Shown one piece after another: positions 1 through 9,715 of a DNA stretch of 64,000 nucleotides (position 1 is the stretch's first letter; each line of letters begins with the position of its first letter). A program made the position numbers and the translations under genes. The notes under the pieces were generated by a model. The model had not been told where the DNA came from. It saw nothing but the letters and a program-made list of their open reading frames with translations, and searched no databases. Source of the DNA: SB11 sp965222995 (GTDB lineage Bacteria; Bacteroidota; Bacteroidia; UBA8524); the NCBI GenBank assembly GCA_965222995.1, contig OZ244977.1, forward strand, positions 3,534,001 to 3,598,000, read 5' to 3'.

Positions 1-1857
1 AGCGGAAACGGACCTACGAGTTGGAATTGGGAAATAACTCCAAGCAACGGAGTTATCTTTTTAGACCCTGCTACCAGTCCTAACCCAAGAGTATCATTCT
101 CTTTTGGAGGCAACTATACAGTTAAGTTAATAGTTTCTAATGCTATTGGCTCTGACTCTACTGAGAAAACAAGTTACATAGAAGTATTAGCATATTGCCA
201 GCCTAATATTGCTATTGTAAATACAGATATAACTATTCGTAGAGTGGTATTTGAAGGTATAGACCAGTCTTCTAGCTTTGGTGTATCTAAGTACAACGAC
301 TTTACCAATAACAGCCAAGTTGGACAAGCTGCGAAAGGGCGAACCTACCCTATTAGCATTGAAAGGAACACTAATAACGAAACAGTAAATTTTGCTGTTT
401 GGATTGACTTTAACCAAGATGGAGACTTTACTGATTCTAATGAAAGAGTGTTGTTTGATAGTGCCTCTACGGCTCAAATCTTATCAGGGAGTATTAGTAT
501 TCCTAGCAAAGCATTATTAGGAGAAACTAGAATGCGTGTGGCTGTTTCTAAAGGAGACTTAACTACACCTGCTTGTGGGCCTGTAGTTGTTGGTGAGTAT
601 GAAGACTATAAGGTAAACATTAAAGGTGATGACTTGGCACCGGTAATAACTATAATAGGTGCTGCTACACAAACGGTGGAGCAGGGCTTTAGTTATAACG
701 ATTCCGGGGCTACTGCTTTTGATAATGTAGACGGAAACATAAGCTCTAAAATAGTAGTAACAGGTAGTGTAGATAGTTCGGCAATAGGTAACTATACAAT
801 AACATATACTGTTACAGACTCAGCTGGTAATACAACTACGGCACAGCGTAGGGTTATTGTTACACCTGATGTAACTAAACCGGTTCTAACTCGTTTAGGA
901 GCCGATACAGTAAGAATAGATGTGTTTACCAGCTATACAGATGCCGGAGCAACAGCCATAGATAACCCTGTTGGTGTAAGCCTAACAAATAACATAATAG
1001 TAACAGGTAGTGTAGATACTGCTAAAATAGGTACGTATGTACTAAACTATACTGTAACCGATGCAGCCGGAAATACTGCATCAGTACAACGTGTTATTAT
1101 AGTTAGTGATAATACAAAACCTGTAATTGCTTTAAATGGTAATACAACTATAACACACGATGTAAATACTCCTTATATAGATGGAGGTGCTGTTGTTACA
1201 GACAACTACGATAACTCTATAGTATATACTGTTACAGGTACAGTTGATATTAATGTATTAGGAAGCTATACACTGGTATACAAAGCTACTGATGCATCTG
1301 GTAATGTTGCAGACTCTGTTGTGAGAGCGGTAAATGTGGTAGATAGAATAGGACCTACAATTACATTGGTTGGTAACGATATAGTTAACCTTGCACGTTG
1401 GCAAAATTATACTGATGAAGGTTATACCCTAAGTGACAATTTTTACGATAGTACACAAATAACAGTTGATGTTTTAGGTACTTGGGTAAACTCATTGGCA
1501 GAAGGGTCTTTCTTTATTCAGTATAGAGCCACTGACCCATCAGGAAACATAACCTTAAGCGCTAAGCGCTTTATTGATGTGCGTGGTACTAATTCTATAA
1601 CAGGAGTAGATGCCCAAATTGCAAATATTTATCCTAACCCAAGCAATGGTAGTTTTGTAATAGAAAGTAGCAAAGCATTTAATGCTAATACACATATTAC
1701 AGTTACCAATACTTTAGGGGCAAGAGTTTTTGAAGCTAAGCCCACACTGGGTAGTAATAAAGTAAGCGTTAATCTGCAAGGTACTTCGGCAGGTATTTAT
1801 TTTGTAAATATTAGCAACGGAGATAAAACAGAAACCACAAAAATTGTAATTAGATAA
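1..1857 (+). CDS. T9SS-exported multidomain protein with PKD, GEVED and Ig-like repeats (5' partial)
   Basis: The reading frame is open from base 1, so the N-terminus and any signal peptide lie outside the window. The first ~60 codons look like a PKD domain (WNWEITPSNG, GGNYTVKLIVSN). Next comes a GEVED domain with the typical WIDFNQDGDF and GEYEDYKV motifs. About four Ig-like repeats of the DUF5011/HYR type follow, each with a DNVDG-like start and a YTVTDSAGN-like end. The last ~85 residues are a type A T9SS sorting domain (IYPNPSNGSF near its start, GIYFVNI near its end), which directs export and surface attachment or release. The protein is probably a large adhesin or enzyme-associated surface protein, but its catalytic part, if any, is not visible. 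Confidence 0.9.
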   Translation, partial: SGNGPTSWNWEITPSNGVIFLDPATSPNPRVSFSFGGNYTVKLIVSNAIGSDSTEKTSYIEVLAYCQPNIAIVNTDITIRRVVFEGIDQSSSFGVSKYNDFTNNSQVGQAAKGRTYPISIERNTNNETVNFAVWIDFNQDGDFTDSNERVLFDSASTAQILSGSISIPSKALLGETRMRVAVSKGDLTTPACGPVVVGEYEDYKVNIKGDDLAPVITIIGAATQTVEQGFSYNDSGATAFDNVDGNISSKIVVTGSVDSSAIGNYTITYTVTDSAGNTTTAQRRVIVTPDVTKPVLTRLGADTVRIDVFTSYTDAGATAIDNPVGVSLTNNIIVTGSVDTAKIGTYVLNYTVTDAAGNTASVQRVIIVSDNTKPVIALNGNTTITHDVNTPYIDGGAVVTDNYDNSIVYTVTGTVDINVLGSYTLVYKATDASGNVADSVVRAVNVVDRIGPTITLVGNDIVNLARWQNYTDEGYTLSDNFYDSTQITVDVLGTWVNSLAEGSFFIQYRATDPSGNITLSAKRFIDVRGTNSITGVDAQIANIYPNPSNGSFVIESSKAFNANTHITVTNTLGARVFEAKPTLGSNKVSVNLQGTSAGIYFVNISNGDKTETTKIVIR

Positions 1858-1879
1858 TACTATAATTTTTTAATATTTA

Positions 1880-1916
1880 AAAAGTCCATTAGCATTTATG
1901 CTAATGGACTTTTTTG
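1880..1916 (+). terminator. Rho-independent terminator after the first CDS
   Basis: A perfect hairpin (AAAAGTCCATTAGCA, loop TTTA, then the complement) runs into a T stretch, 22 bases after the stop codon. Confidence 0.85.
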
Positions 1917-2080
1917 TTTACACTAATCATCATAAAAACTATCACTAAAACGCAAAAAATTTTCACTCAAGAGTATTTTCGTCGAAAACTTCTTGTTTAA
2001 ATCTATGCAGCTTGTTAATTTCAACTTAGCTATTAAGTGCACTATATGGCTATCAATTAATAAATTAAAAAACTATCGAA

Positions 2081-2599
2081 ATGAAAAAACAAATTTTAAA
2101 AACGATTCTCTGTTTAGCAGTTCTTTTTGGGGTATCAAAATTCTCACAAGCCCAAAGTCGCACTTGTGACCCAGTATTAGACCCTGACTACTGTACTGAT
2201 CAATGTATGATTGTTGACGAAATAACCAATAATACAAACTGTAATTTAGATTTTTTGTGGCTGTATCAAGGGTCTTCTTGTGCAACTTCCATTGGAGCGG
2301 GTTCTGTTACTGGCCCCGGAAACGTACCAACGCCAGCTTTTCCGTGGGGGCCAGCTTGCAGAAAATTCTGCGATGATCCATGTGAGTGTCCAACAGGCTT
2401 TTGGCTCGTTGACCCTAATGACCCAACAAAGCAGCTTAATCCTTGGAATGCAGATTGGTCGTCTCCCTCAGGAACAGTTATCGAATATTGCTTGGGACCT
2501 TGTTCTTCTTGTGGTACAGGAACATTAAAAGTTACAATGACCGTTGTTAATCCTGGCAGAGCAAAATTTAAGGTTGAATGTAAAACCTCTTGCCCTTAA
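2081..2599 (+). CDS. small secreted Cys-rich protein
   Basis: A 172-residue protein with a clear Sec signal peptide (MKKQILKTILCLAVLFGVSK, cleavage after SQAQ). The mature part has about sixteen cysteines, including CDDPCEC and CSSCGTGT, so it probably forms disulfides in the periplasm or outside the cell. I do not recognise a family and there is no T9SS sorting domain. The gene stands alone between a terminator and the next T9SS gene. It is a real gene by codon pattern and signal peptide, but the function is unknown. Confidence 0.75.
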   Translation: MKKQILKTILCLAVLFGVSKFSQAQSRTCDPVLDPDYCTDQCMIVDEITNNTNCNLDFLWLYQGSSCATSIGAGSVTGPGNVPTPAFPWGPACRKFCDDPCECPTGFWLVDPNDPTKQLNPWNADWSSPSGTVIEYCLGPCSSCGTGTLKVTMTVVNPGRAKFKVECKTSCP

Positions 2600-2628
2600 T
2601 CTAATAATTTTAGTATTTTTGATATACT

Positions 2629-5376
2629 TTGGGAAGAGCAATATCTATATTAATTATAATTTTTTGTACTACTGTAACTCTCCTTGCTCAAAAGGAGGCT
2701 AATAATTGGTATTTTGGAACCAAAGCAGGGGTAAGCTTTAACCAAGAGCCACCGGTAGCACTTCTTGATTCAAGGATAAATACGATAGAAGGTAGTGCAA
2801 GTATTAGTGATGATAATGGGAGTTTATTGTTTTACACTGATGGGATAACTGTTTGGAATAAGAATCATGATACCATGATAAATGGTTACGGGCTGCATGG
2901 AGACAATAGTAGCGTTCATTCAGCCCTAATTGTAAAAAAACCTAACAGCAGTAGATATTACTACGTTTTTACTTCTGATCAGCCAAAAAGCTATGCCTCT
3001 CCTTCTTATGGCATAAACTACTCTGTAATTGATATAAAAAAAAACTTAGGGAAAGGAGAAGTAATTTCGAAAAATAATCAATTATTAGATAATTCTACAG
3101 AGAGACTTGCTGCAACTTACCATTCAAATAACAAGGATATTTGGGTTGTTACCATGAATAATAATGAAGACTCTCTTTATACTTTTTTAGTTTCTGAAAA
3201 AGGCTTGGAAAATAATATAGCTATCCAAAAAACTAACATCACAATTAACAGCGGTGAAAGTAACTTATCAAGAAGTCAAATAAAATTCTCTACAGATGGT
3301 AAAAAATTAACTTTTAGCACTTTAAATTTCAATATTTCACCACATACGGCTTATTTAGTAAAAGTCTATGTTTTTGATTTCGATAATAAATCAGGGAAAA
3401 TATCCAATAAAAAAGAATTGCTTCACATAAATAAAAATCTTAATTCTCCTTTTATTGATGCATACGGGCTAGAGTTTTCCCCAAATAGCGAAATATTATA
3501 TATGACCCTTAATGAGAAAGGAATCTACCAGTGTCCAATAAAAACGATTAAGAATGATAATCTACTTGATACAACATGCTTCAAAATTAATGGTAATTCA
3601 ACCAAAACATATTATTCCCTTCAGCTTGCTCCAAATGGTAAAATTTATGCGGCTTCATCAGGAAATACTTTAGCAGCAATTAACTATCCTGATAGTGTTG
3701 GTAATTCTTGTTTTTTTGATTCAGCAAAAATTAATTTAAGAAGCGGTTGGTGTAATTCTGGTCTACCCTCAATGGTTTATCCCAATATATATTCTTCTTA
3801 CCTGTGCTTAGGTGACTCAACGCTTATAAAAAAAACATTGAGTTCAGCAGACTCCATAAAGTGGCAGTTAGGAGACGGAGCACAAACTACCACAACACAA
3901 ACCTTCATAAAATACAAATACCAAGACACAGGCGAGTATACAGTTACCGCCATAACGTACAAAGGGGGAAAAGCAGACACTCTTAATCATACCTTACATA
4001 TCTACACTATGCCGAAATTAGACTTAGGCAACGATACCCTATTATGTACTGGTGATAGTATTGCATTTAACCTAAGCCACCCCGACATAGAAAACTATTT
4101 GTGGAGTACAGGAGATACCCTGCCCACAAAAATTCTAAAATCAGCTGGAACCTATGCCGTAGAAATATCCAATACAGGTTGCAAATCTTCGGATACTATA
4201 AACATTAAACAGCTTGCCAACTGCCAAATATCATCAGCAAAGTTTTGCTACGGAGATGATACAGAATTATCTATTACCAACACCAATGCAGATTCCATAA
4301 CGTGGAATTTTGGTGACGGAATATTCCAAACGACTACAAATGACAGCTTCATCCACAAGTATCAAGACAGTGGCACCTACACCGTAACAGCAAAACAATA
4401 TCTTGAAGGATTGTCTGCTAACATCACAAAGCAAATTACCATTACCAGAGTAGATAAGCCCAACTTAGGCAATGATACCATAATATGTAAAGGAAAAAAC
4501 CTACAAATAAATTATCCTCCTTTATTTGACAACTATACTTGGAACGATGGTACGAACACACCTGTAAAAGCTATTACAAAAGAAGGTTTATACTGGATGG
4601 AAGTAGAGAAAAACGGTTGTAAAGGAAGAGATAGTATTGAAGTACTTTTTTTTGATTGTGATTTTACCATTAGCAACAAATGTTTAGGAGATACAACCGA
4701 GATAAAATTAGCTGGCAATAATCAGGACTCTGTAAAGTGGGAACTAGGTGATAATACCTCACAAACAACAGTTTCAAGCCAAACAAAATATAGATACACT
4801 ACAAAAGGCAGTTATACAGCCACAGCAAGAGTATACATAGGAAAATTGCACATAATTTTAAGTGAGAACTTTGAGGTTATTGAATTTCCTAAGTCAAACT
4901 TGCCAAAAGATACCGGAGTGTGCGAAAACCAAACAGTCAATGCCAATATCAGTAGTCCCACAGCGTCAATTTTTTGGAATAATGGCTCCAATCTATCTGT
5001 AATAACACCCAATCAAAGCGGGCAATATATACTTACCTTAACTGAAGGAGAGTGTATTACTAAAGACACCATTAATATTTCAATACTTGAGTGCGGCTGC
5101 GATTTATACTTTCCAAACGCCTATAGCCCTGATAATAATAATTTAAACGAGCTATTTTATCCCACAACAGAATGTCCCTTAAAACAATATAAACTACAAA
5201 TATTTAGCAGGTGGGGGGCATTAATATTTGAAAGCCAAGATATGAAACATGGCTGGGATGGGACATACAAAAGCCTTCCTGTACCTAATGGCGCTTATAT
5301 ATGGGTGGCTACCTATCAATCTTTCATTACCGGCAAGAAATACAGCCAAAAAGGCTCGGTTACATTGTTACGATAG
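2629..5376 (+). CDS. T9SS type B-sorted surface protein with PKD-like repeats
   Basis: A 915-residue protein. The only start that gives a signal peptide is TTG at 2629 (GRAISILIIIFCTTVTLLAQ); no in-frame ATG is near. The N-terminal ~390 residues resemble the beta-propeller-like region common in Bacteroidota surface proteins (NNWYFGTKAGVSF, ISDDNGSLLFYTDG). Three PKD-like modules follow, with repeated W-LGDG/WNFGDG and Y-DTGEYTVTA motifs and intervening LGNDT repeats. The C-terminal ~90 residues match a type B gliding-motility-associated sorting domain (FPNAYSPDNN, WGALIFESQD, W-DGTYK). It is likely a surface-anchored adhesin. A TATACTTTG sequence overlaps the start codon, so the true start or promoter is uncertain. 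Confidence 0.88.
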   Translation: MGRAISILIIIFCTTVTLLAQKEANNWYFGTKAGVSFNQEPPVALLDSRINTIEGSASISDDNGSLLFYTDGITVWNKNHDTMINGYGLHGDNSSVHSALIVKKPNSSRYYYVFTSDQPKSYASPSYGINYSVIDIKKNLGKGEVISKNNQLLDNSTERLAATYHSNNKDIWVVTMNNNEDSLYTFLVSEKGLENNIAIQKTNITINSGESNLSRSQIKFSTDGKKLTFSTLNFNISPHTAYLVKVYVFDFDNKSGKISNKKELLHINKNLNSPFIDAYGLEFSPNSEILYMTLNEKGIYQCPIKTIKNDNLLDTTCFKINGNSTKTYYSLQLAPNGKIYAASSGNTLAAINYPDSVGNSCFFDSAKINLRSGWCNSGLPSMVYPNIYSSYLCLGDSTLIKKTLSSADSIKWQLGDGAQTTTTQTFIKYKYQDTGEYTVTAITYKGGKADTLNHTLHIYTMPKLDLGNDTLLCTGDSIAFNLSHPDIENYLWSTGDTLPTKILKSAGTYAVEISNTGCKSSDTINIKQLANCQISSAKFCYGDDTELSITNTNADSITWNFGDGIFQTTTNDSFIHKYQDSGTYTVTAKQYLEGLSANITKQITITRVDKPNLGNDTIICKGKNLQINYPPLFDNYTWNDGTNTPVKAITKEGLYWMEVEKNGCKGRDSIEVLFFDCDFTISNKCLGDTTEIKLAGNNQDSVKWELGDNTSQTTVSSQTKYRYTTKGSYTATARVYIGKLHIILSENFEVIEFPKSNLPKDTGVCENQTVNANISSPTASIFWNNGSNLSVITPNQSGQYILTLTEGECITKDTINISILECGCDLYFPNAYSPDNNNLNELFYPTTECPLKQYKLQIFSRWGALIFESQDMKHGWDGTYKSLPVPNGAYIWVATYQSFITGKKYSQKGSVTLLR

Positions 5377-5416
5377 CACACATTTACCTTTAAATCGCTT
5401 CTTTTGTACTGGAACG

Positions 5417-6235
5417 ATGGACTACAATACATACGAACCTCACCCAGACTTAAAATCAGTAATTAATTGTTATTGGACTTTGGAAGTTCCTGCAACTAAT
5501 GATACTCAGAAACAGAGAATAATTCCGGATGGTACAATCGAAATGGCATTTATTCTCGGAGAGGATATAAAGAGATATACTTCTGAGAAGGATTTTATCC
5601 TGCAACCAAGAGCAATGGTATTAGGGCAAATTATTGAGCCCTTTTACATTGAGCCAACAGGATATGTAAATACATTTGCAATTAGGTTTTATCCTTATGG
5701 TTTTGCCAATTTTGTTTCAGTACCCATAAAATCATTGGCAAACAAAGAAACCCCTATTGAAAAGCTGTTCGGAAAAAAACAAGCTAATAAGTTAGAACAA
5801 GAAATTATTCAAGCAAATAATGTCAAAAAAAGAATAGAAATAATTGAACGTTTTTTTCTAAAAAAGCTAAGGGAGCAATTAACGATTGACAATATTGTTA
5901 AGGCAACCATTGATGCCCTTTTGCAGACAAATGGGAAGGCCTCTATAAGTGATATTTTAAAAAAAGACTTATCCAAAAGAAGGCAGCTGGAAAGAAAGTT
6001 TGTAAAACAAATTGGCATTAGTCCAAAGCAGTTGGGAAAAGTAATTCGATTGCAAAGTGCCTTAAAAATGCTGCTCAACGATGAAAACGAAAGTCTTACT
6101 AATATTGCTTATGAAAATGAATACTATGACCAGGCACACTTTATTAAAGACTTCAAGGAGTTTACCGGAATTAACCCAAAAGAGTTTTTAGGAAATGAAA
6201 ATATGACGCTTTCTTCTGTTTTCTATAAAGACTAA
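5417..6235 (+). CDS. AraC-family transcriptional regulator
   Basis: A 272-residue protein starting at the ATG at 5417; the frame is open further upstream, but only over the end of the T9SS gene. The N-terminal ~150 residues are a DUF6597-like sensor half (ending in the YVNTFAIRFYPYGFANF region). The C-terminal ~100 residues hold the double helix-turn-helix of AraC proteins, with the signature YENEYYDQAHFIKDFKEF and GINPKEF. It should bind DNA. The target and ligand cannot be read from the sequence, though the VOC lipoprotein just downstream is a plausible target. Confidence 0.85.
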   Translation: MDYNTYEPHPDLKSVINCYWTLEVPATNDTQKQRIIPDGTIEMAFILGEDIKRYTSEKDFILQPRAMVLGQIIEPFYIEPTGYVNTFAIRFYPYGFANFVSVPIKSLANKETPIEKLFGKKQANKLEQEIIQANNVKKRIEIIERFFLKKLREQLTIDNIVKATIDALLQTNGKASISDILKKDLSKRRQLERKFVKQIGISPKQLGKVIRLQSALKMLLNDENESLTNIAYENEYYDQAHFIKDFKEFTGINPKEFLGNENMTLSSVFYKD

Positions 6236-6275
6236 AACTGTCGCATTTTTACAATTTCACATATCAGTAGCTACA

Positions 6276-6283
6276 TAGTTTTG
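6276..6283 (+). promoter_or_regulatory. -7 element TAGTTTTG
   Basis: This matches the Bacteroidota TAnnTTTG -7 element 20 bases before the VOC lipoprotein ATG. No clear TTG -33 element lies at the expected distance. Confidence 0.45.
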
Positions 6284-6303
6284 TCTCAACATTAAATAAA
6301 AAA

Positions 6304-6801
6304 ATGAAGAGGACGATAGTAAACCTTTCTGTGATATTACTGATAATTGGTTTTTTTGGCTGTAATAACAAAAGCAAAACAACTTCAGAAAAGGGAAAGA
6401 TTGATTCTGCTTCGCATCAAAACACCAAAGAGATGAAAAGTTATATTTCCATTTTTGAGATTCCGGCAACAGATATTTCACGCGCAATATTTTTTTATGA
6501 AAACATTCTGGAGGTAGATATTGAAAAAATGGAGTTTCAGGGTATGGAGATGGGCATTTTGCCTTATGAAGAACAAATAGTTACAGGTGTTATAATAAAA
6601 GGGGAAGGATATCAACCAGCTGCAAATGGAGTAACCATGTATTTGGATGGGGGAGACAATCTTCAAACTATTCTAGACAAAGTTGAAGAAAGTGGAGGTA
6701 AAATAATCATTCCAAAAACACCCCACGCCGATGAAAGTGGCTATTTTGCTTTATTTCTCGATACAGAAGGAAATAAATTAGGCTTACACTCTCCTAATTA
6801 A
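6304..6801 (+). CDS. VOC-fold (glyoxalase-like) lipoprotein
   Basis: A 165-residue protein with a lipoprotein signal (lipobox IGFFGC, Cys at residue 20). The rest is a single vicinal-oxygen-chelate module: YISIFEIPATDISRAIFFYE at its start and ALFLDTEGNKLGLHSP at its end. VOC proteins are usually cytoplasmic, so a membrane-anchored exported copy is uncommon. The metal-ligand pattern is weak, so a binding or resistance role is as likely as catalysis. Confidence 0.8.
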   Translation: MKRTIVNLSVILLIIGFFGCNNKSKTTSEKGKIDSASHQNTKEMKSYISIFEIPATDISRAIFFYENILEVDIEKMEFQGMEMGILPYEEQIVTGVIIKGEGYQPAANGVTMYLDGGDNLQTILDKVEESGGKIIIPKTPHADESGYFALFLDTEGNKLGLHSPN

Positions 6802-6807
6802 CCCTAT

Positions 6808-7509
6808 TTATTTCTTTAGAAGTCTCTTTAAAGCGAACAAGTGCCCAAATAATGCTAACGGCACAAAGAAAAAGGGTATAAAATGGTAAGGGGCTTGTAG
6901 CACCATGGTATTGTGGGGCAAATTAGTAAACACCTGAAAGTTTGTAGGGGCAGACAGAATGGCTACAGTAACAATATTCGCTAATAAGCCAAGCCCCGCA
7001 AAATTCCAAAGTATTAAACTCCACTTAGGTAATACTTGTTTGTGATAGCCAAAGTATACAATAAAAGGGGCAGTTAAACCTACTAGCACATCAAAATTTC
7101 TACCTTCAAAGGTCATTTGTATAGGTAGGAGATTTAGTGAAAGTAGCCAAACAAAAATTAGTTCCAGGGGTAACCTGAAAGTTTGTAAAGCAACTGCAAA
7201 CTTCATTTTTTCTTGAGGAAACTCTTGAAGAGGTTTGTAGAACAAGGCAAAGTAAATGGCAAACAAATTTGTAGCTAAAACAGCCGGTACAAATGCCGGA
7301 GGAGTGTTTTTTATAGTATCAAGAAATAATCCCTGAGCGGCTAGTACGCTCAATACTATCCAAACAACAATAAGCAATAAAGGAGGTAAATATTTTCTTT
7401 TGGCTGTTGATTGGCTTACAGTTTTTCTAAAAACAAGAACAGTAGTAGCAAGCATTATAACCAGCAAGGCTATATAGGCAAAGTTTACATTAAGGGGAAC
7501 AGTTTTCAT
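6808..7509 (-). CDS. seven-helix membrane protein, unknown function
   Basis: A 233-residue protein with about seven hydrophobic segments spread over its length (for example AYIALLVIMLATTVLVF and LLLIVVWIVLSVLAAQG). No conserved catalytic motif is visible. It is on the same strand as the marR gene, 48 bases downstream of it, so it may be co-transcribed and controlled by it. I do not recognise a specific family. Confidence 0.7.
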   Translation of the reverse strand: MKTVPLNVNFAYIALLVIMLATTVLVFRKTVSQSTAKRKYLPPLLLIVVWIVLSVLAAQGLFLDTIKNTPPAFVPAVLATNLFAIYFALFYKPLQEFPQEKMKFAVALQTFRLPLELIFVWLLSLNLLPIQMTFEGRNFDVLVGLTAPFIVYFGYHKQVLPKWSLILWNFAGLGLLANIVTVAILSAPTNFQVFTNLPHNTMVLQAPYHFIPFFFVPLALFGHLFALKRLLKK

Positions 7510-7557
7510 AAGGCTTAAAAACTTAAAAGTGTATATACAAGTATTTTAACAAATTTT

Positions 7558-8022
7558 TTATTCTCTTAAAACTTCAGTATTAGCATGTATTGCAGCCATA
7601 ACTCCATCAACTTGCTGTATACTAAAACTACCCAGTAGCGACTCAACTTTGGTGTGCAAGCTCTCCCATATCGGCGAAATTTCTTCAAGCAGCTTAAAAC
7701 CTTCACGGGTAATACTTAAAACACTGTTTCTGGGGTCATCACCTTTGCTCACATTTACCCAACCCTTGCTTACAAGTTTTTTAATGTCTCTGCTCATGGT
7801 AGAAGGGTCAAGCACAAGCCTTTCAGCCAACATCTTTTGGTTTACATTGTCGTTTTTACCAATAATAAAAAGAATGGAAAGCATACTGCCCTGTATGCCA
7901 TAGGGTTTAAACTTTTCCATATATATAGCATTTAAAGAGCGGTGCAAACGCCTTAGCTTAGCATTAATGCATAGTGTAGGGTCTATCTTGTCAAAATTGG
8001 GGGTATTAGTTTTTTGAATCAC
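7558..8022 (-). CDS. MarR-family transcriptional regulator
   Basis: A 154-residue winged-helix regulator. The recognition region LAERLVLDPSTMSRDIKKLV and the wing KGDDPRNSVLSITREG are typical of MarR. It is divergent from the VOC gene at 8135 with a 112-base spacer and upstream of the membrane protein gene. It probably represses one or both in response to a small molecule. Its promoter is so close that the mRNA would be almost leaderless. Confidence 0.88.
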   Translation of the reverse strand: MIQKTNTPNFDKIDPTLCINAKLRRLHRSLNAIYMEKFKPYGIQGSMLSILFIIGKNDNVNQKMLAERLVLDPSTMSRDIKKLVSKGWVNVSKGDDPRNSVLSITREGFKLLEEISPIWESLHTKVESLLGSFSIQQVDGVMAAIHANTEVLRE

Positions 8023-8026
8023 AGTA

Positions 8027-8056
8027 CAAATTTAAAAAGTTTAGTTGTATACGCAA
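8027..8056 (-). promoter_or_regulatory. promoter of the marR gene (TTG-N19-TAAATTTG)
   Basis: On the minus strand, TTG (8056-8054) and TAAATTTG (8034-8027) are separated by 19 bases, an exact match to the Bacteroidota sigma consensus. The transcript would start within about one base of the ATG at 8022. Confidence 0.6.
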
Positions 8057-8134
8057 TTGTTTTTCAAAAAACAGCCCTGCATCTTAAAAAAACTATTATT
8101 TTAGTTCATCTAAAAATTACTTTGCTTACTAACT

Positions 8135-8530
8135 ATGAAATTAAATAATATCAGGCTGCTTGTAAACGATTTTGATAGGTGCTTTTTGTTTTACAAAGAT
8201 ATATTAGGGCTTGAAGCGACATGGGGAAATCTCGGAGGTGTTTATGCAAGCTTTAATATCGGGCTGGAGTCTGGCTTAGGTTTGTTTAAAGCCGATTTAA
8301 TGGATACGGTACTTGGGGAAAACCCAAAAACAACCACCAAAAAAACTGCCGACCGTTTTGCAATTATTATATCAGTAGAAAATATTGATAATACATACAA
8401 TATACTTAAAGGGCGAGGGGTTGAGTTTATAACTGAACCAAAGGATATGCCTGATTGGGGTATACGTGTAGCACATTTTAGAGACCCTGAGGGTAACTTA
8501 ATTGAGGTATATACGGATTTACCCGAGTAG
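8135..8530 (+). CDS. VOC/glyoxalase-bleomycin resistance family protein
   Basis: A 131-residue soluble VOC protein. It contains IRLLVNDFDRCFLFYKDILG at the start and VAHFRDPEGNLIEVYTDL at the end, the usual beta-alpha-beta-beta-beta ends of the fold. The C-terminal Glu of LIEVY is a standard metal ligand. It is divergent from marR, which suggests regulated expression against an electrophile or drug, although the substrate is unknown. Confidence 0.85.
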   Translation: MKLNNIRLLVNDFDRCFLFYKDILGLEATWGNLGGVYASFNIGLESGLGLFKADLMDTVLGENPKTTTKKTADRFAIIISVENIDNTYNILKGRGVEFITEPKDMPDWGIRVAHFRDPEGNLIEVYTDLPE

Positions 8531-8559
8531 TTTTAGTAAGAAAATACTATTTTCACTAC

Positions 8560-9675
8560 ATGTGGGAGGTGCAACTCAATTTTCCTTCAGTACTTGTCTT
8601 GCTGGCAGCAGTACTGTGCATTTTTGTAGCGGCATTACTTTGGCAAAAAAAAGGAATGAAAGCTGCCAATAAATTACTGGCATTGGCTCTATTGGCAGCG
8701 GCTATCCATTTAACAGAATATGGATTGGCTATTGCCCAAATTACGCTAAAAATCCCCCATATAATAGCAGTATCTTACCCTCTACTATTCTGTATAGCCC
8801 CGTTATATTATCTATACTTACATGCTTTACTACATCCTCAACAACAAATCATAAAGCAACAACTATTGCATTTTATTCCTGCTGCTATAGTACTTTTATT
8901 ATTTATCCCTTTCTATATCCAGTCTGCTGAAGAGAAAAGAGCATTTATTTTATCCTTGCCAAAACAAGGGTATATAAAAGTACCCTTGGCACAACTGATA
9001 ATAATGTTTACACATATATTCCAATTACTTATATATAGTTTTTTGGCAGTTAGAATATTAAAGAAAATTGAAATTCAGGTTCTGCAACAATTTTCAAACA
9101 ATGAGTTACTTAAAATAAAAAAACAACAAACTATTGCTAAAATACTAGCTATTTTTAGTGTGTTTTATTTCATCGGGACAACAACACTGGTATTGACTGA
9201 ACGTTACAGGGTAGAGATTGATTTTTTTGTAGTATTACTATTTGCTTTGCTAATTATAGCTTTTGCTTTTTCAGTACTAGCACAACCCCAATATACGATG
9301 GCAATTAAAGTTAACGGAAGTATGAGTGGGGCTAACAAAGACCTTGTAAAGAAGCTGGAAGAAATAATGGGAAGTGAAAAACCATTTCTGAATAGTGATT
9401 TAAAAATTGACGACTTGGCACAAATGCTAAACATACCCTACTATCAACTTTCAGAAATAATAAACACACATTACAACACCAACTTTTTTGATTTTATAAA
9501 CCATAAACGGGTTGAAGAAGCAAAAAAGCTACTAAATAGTGATAGTAATGAAAAAATATTGGCAATAGCTTTTGACAGTGGATTCTCAAACAAAGCAACT
9601 TTTAACCGTATTTTTAAAAAAAGCACAGGCTATACGCCAACCCAATATAAAAACAGGTCTCAACTTGCAAAATGA
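8560..9675 (+). CDS. membrane-anchored AraC-family regulator
   Basis: A 371-residue protein with about seven N-terminal transmembrane helices (residues ~5-245, starting SVLVLLAAVLCIFVAALLW) and a C-terminal AraC HTH domain (residues ~265-370). The HTH shows FFDFINHKRVEEAKKLL and AFDSGFSNKATFNRIFKKST. Such proteins sense a signal in or at the membrane and act directly on DNA. The downstream SRPBCC gene starts 41 bases later and may be co-transcribed. Confidence 0.87.
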   Translation: MWEVQLNFPSVLVLLAAVLCIFVAALLWQKKGMKAANKLLALALLAAAIHLTEYGLAIAQITLKIPHIIAVSYPLLFCIAPLYYLYLHALLHPQQQIIKQQLLHFIPAAIVLLLFIPFYIQSAEEKRAFILSLPKQGYIKVPLAQLIIMFTHIFQLLIYSFLAVRILKKIEIQVLQQFSNNELLKIKKQQTIAKILAIFSVFYFIGTTTLVLTERYRVEIDFFVVLLFALLIIAFAFSVLAQPQYTMAIKVNGSMSGANKDLVKKLEEIMGSEKPFLNSDLKIDDLAQMLNIPYYQLSEIINTHYNTNFFDFINHKRVEEAKKLLNSDSNEKILAIAFDSGFSNKATFNRIFKKSTGYTPTQYKNRSQLAK

Positions 9676-9715
9676 GACTGTTTAGATGCTGTTGTGGCTT
9701 TTTTTTGCTGCCAAT

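Noticed and set aside
5249..5416. Extension of the AraC protein
   Set aside because: It overlaps the end of the T9SS gene in another frame and shows no AraC-like content.
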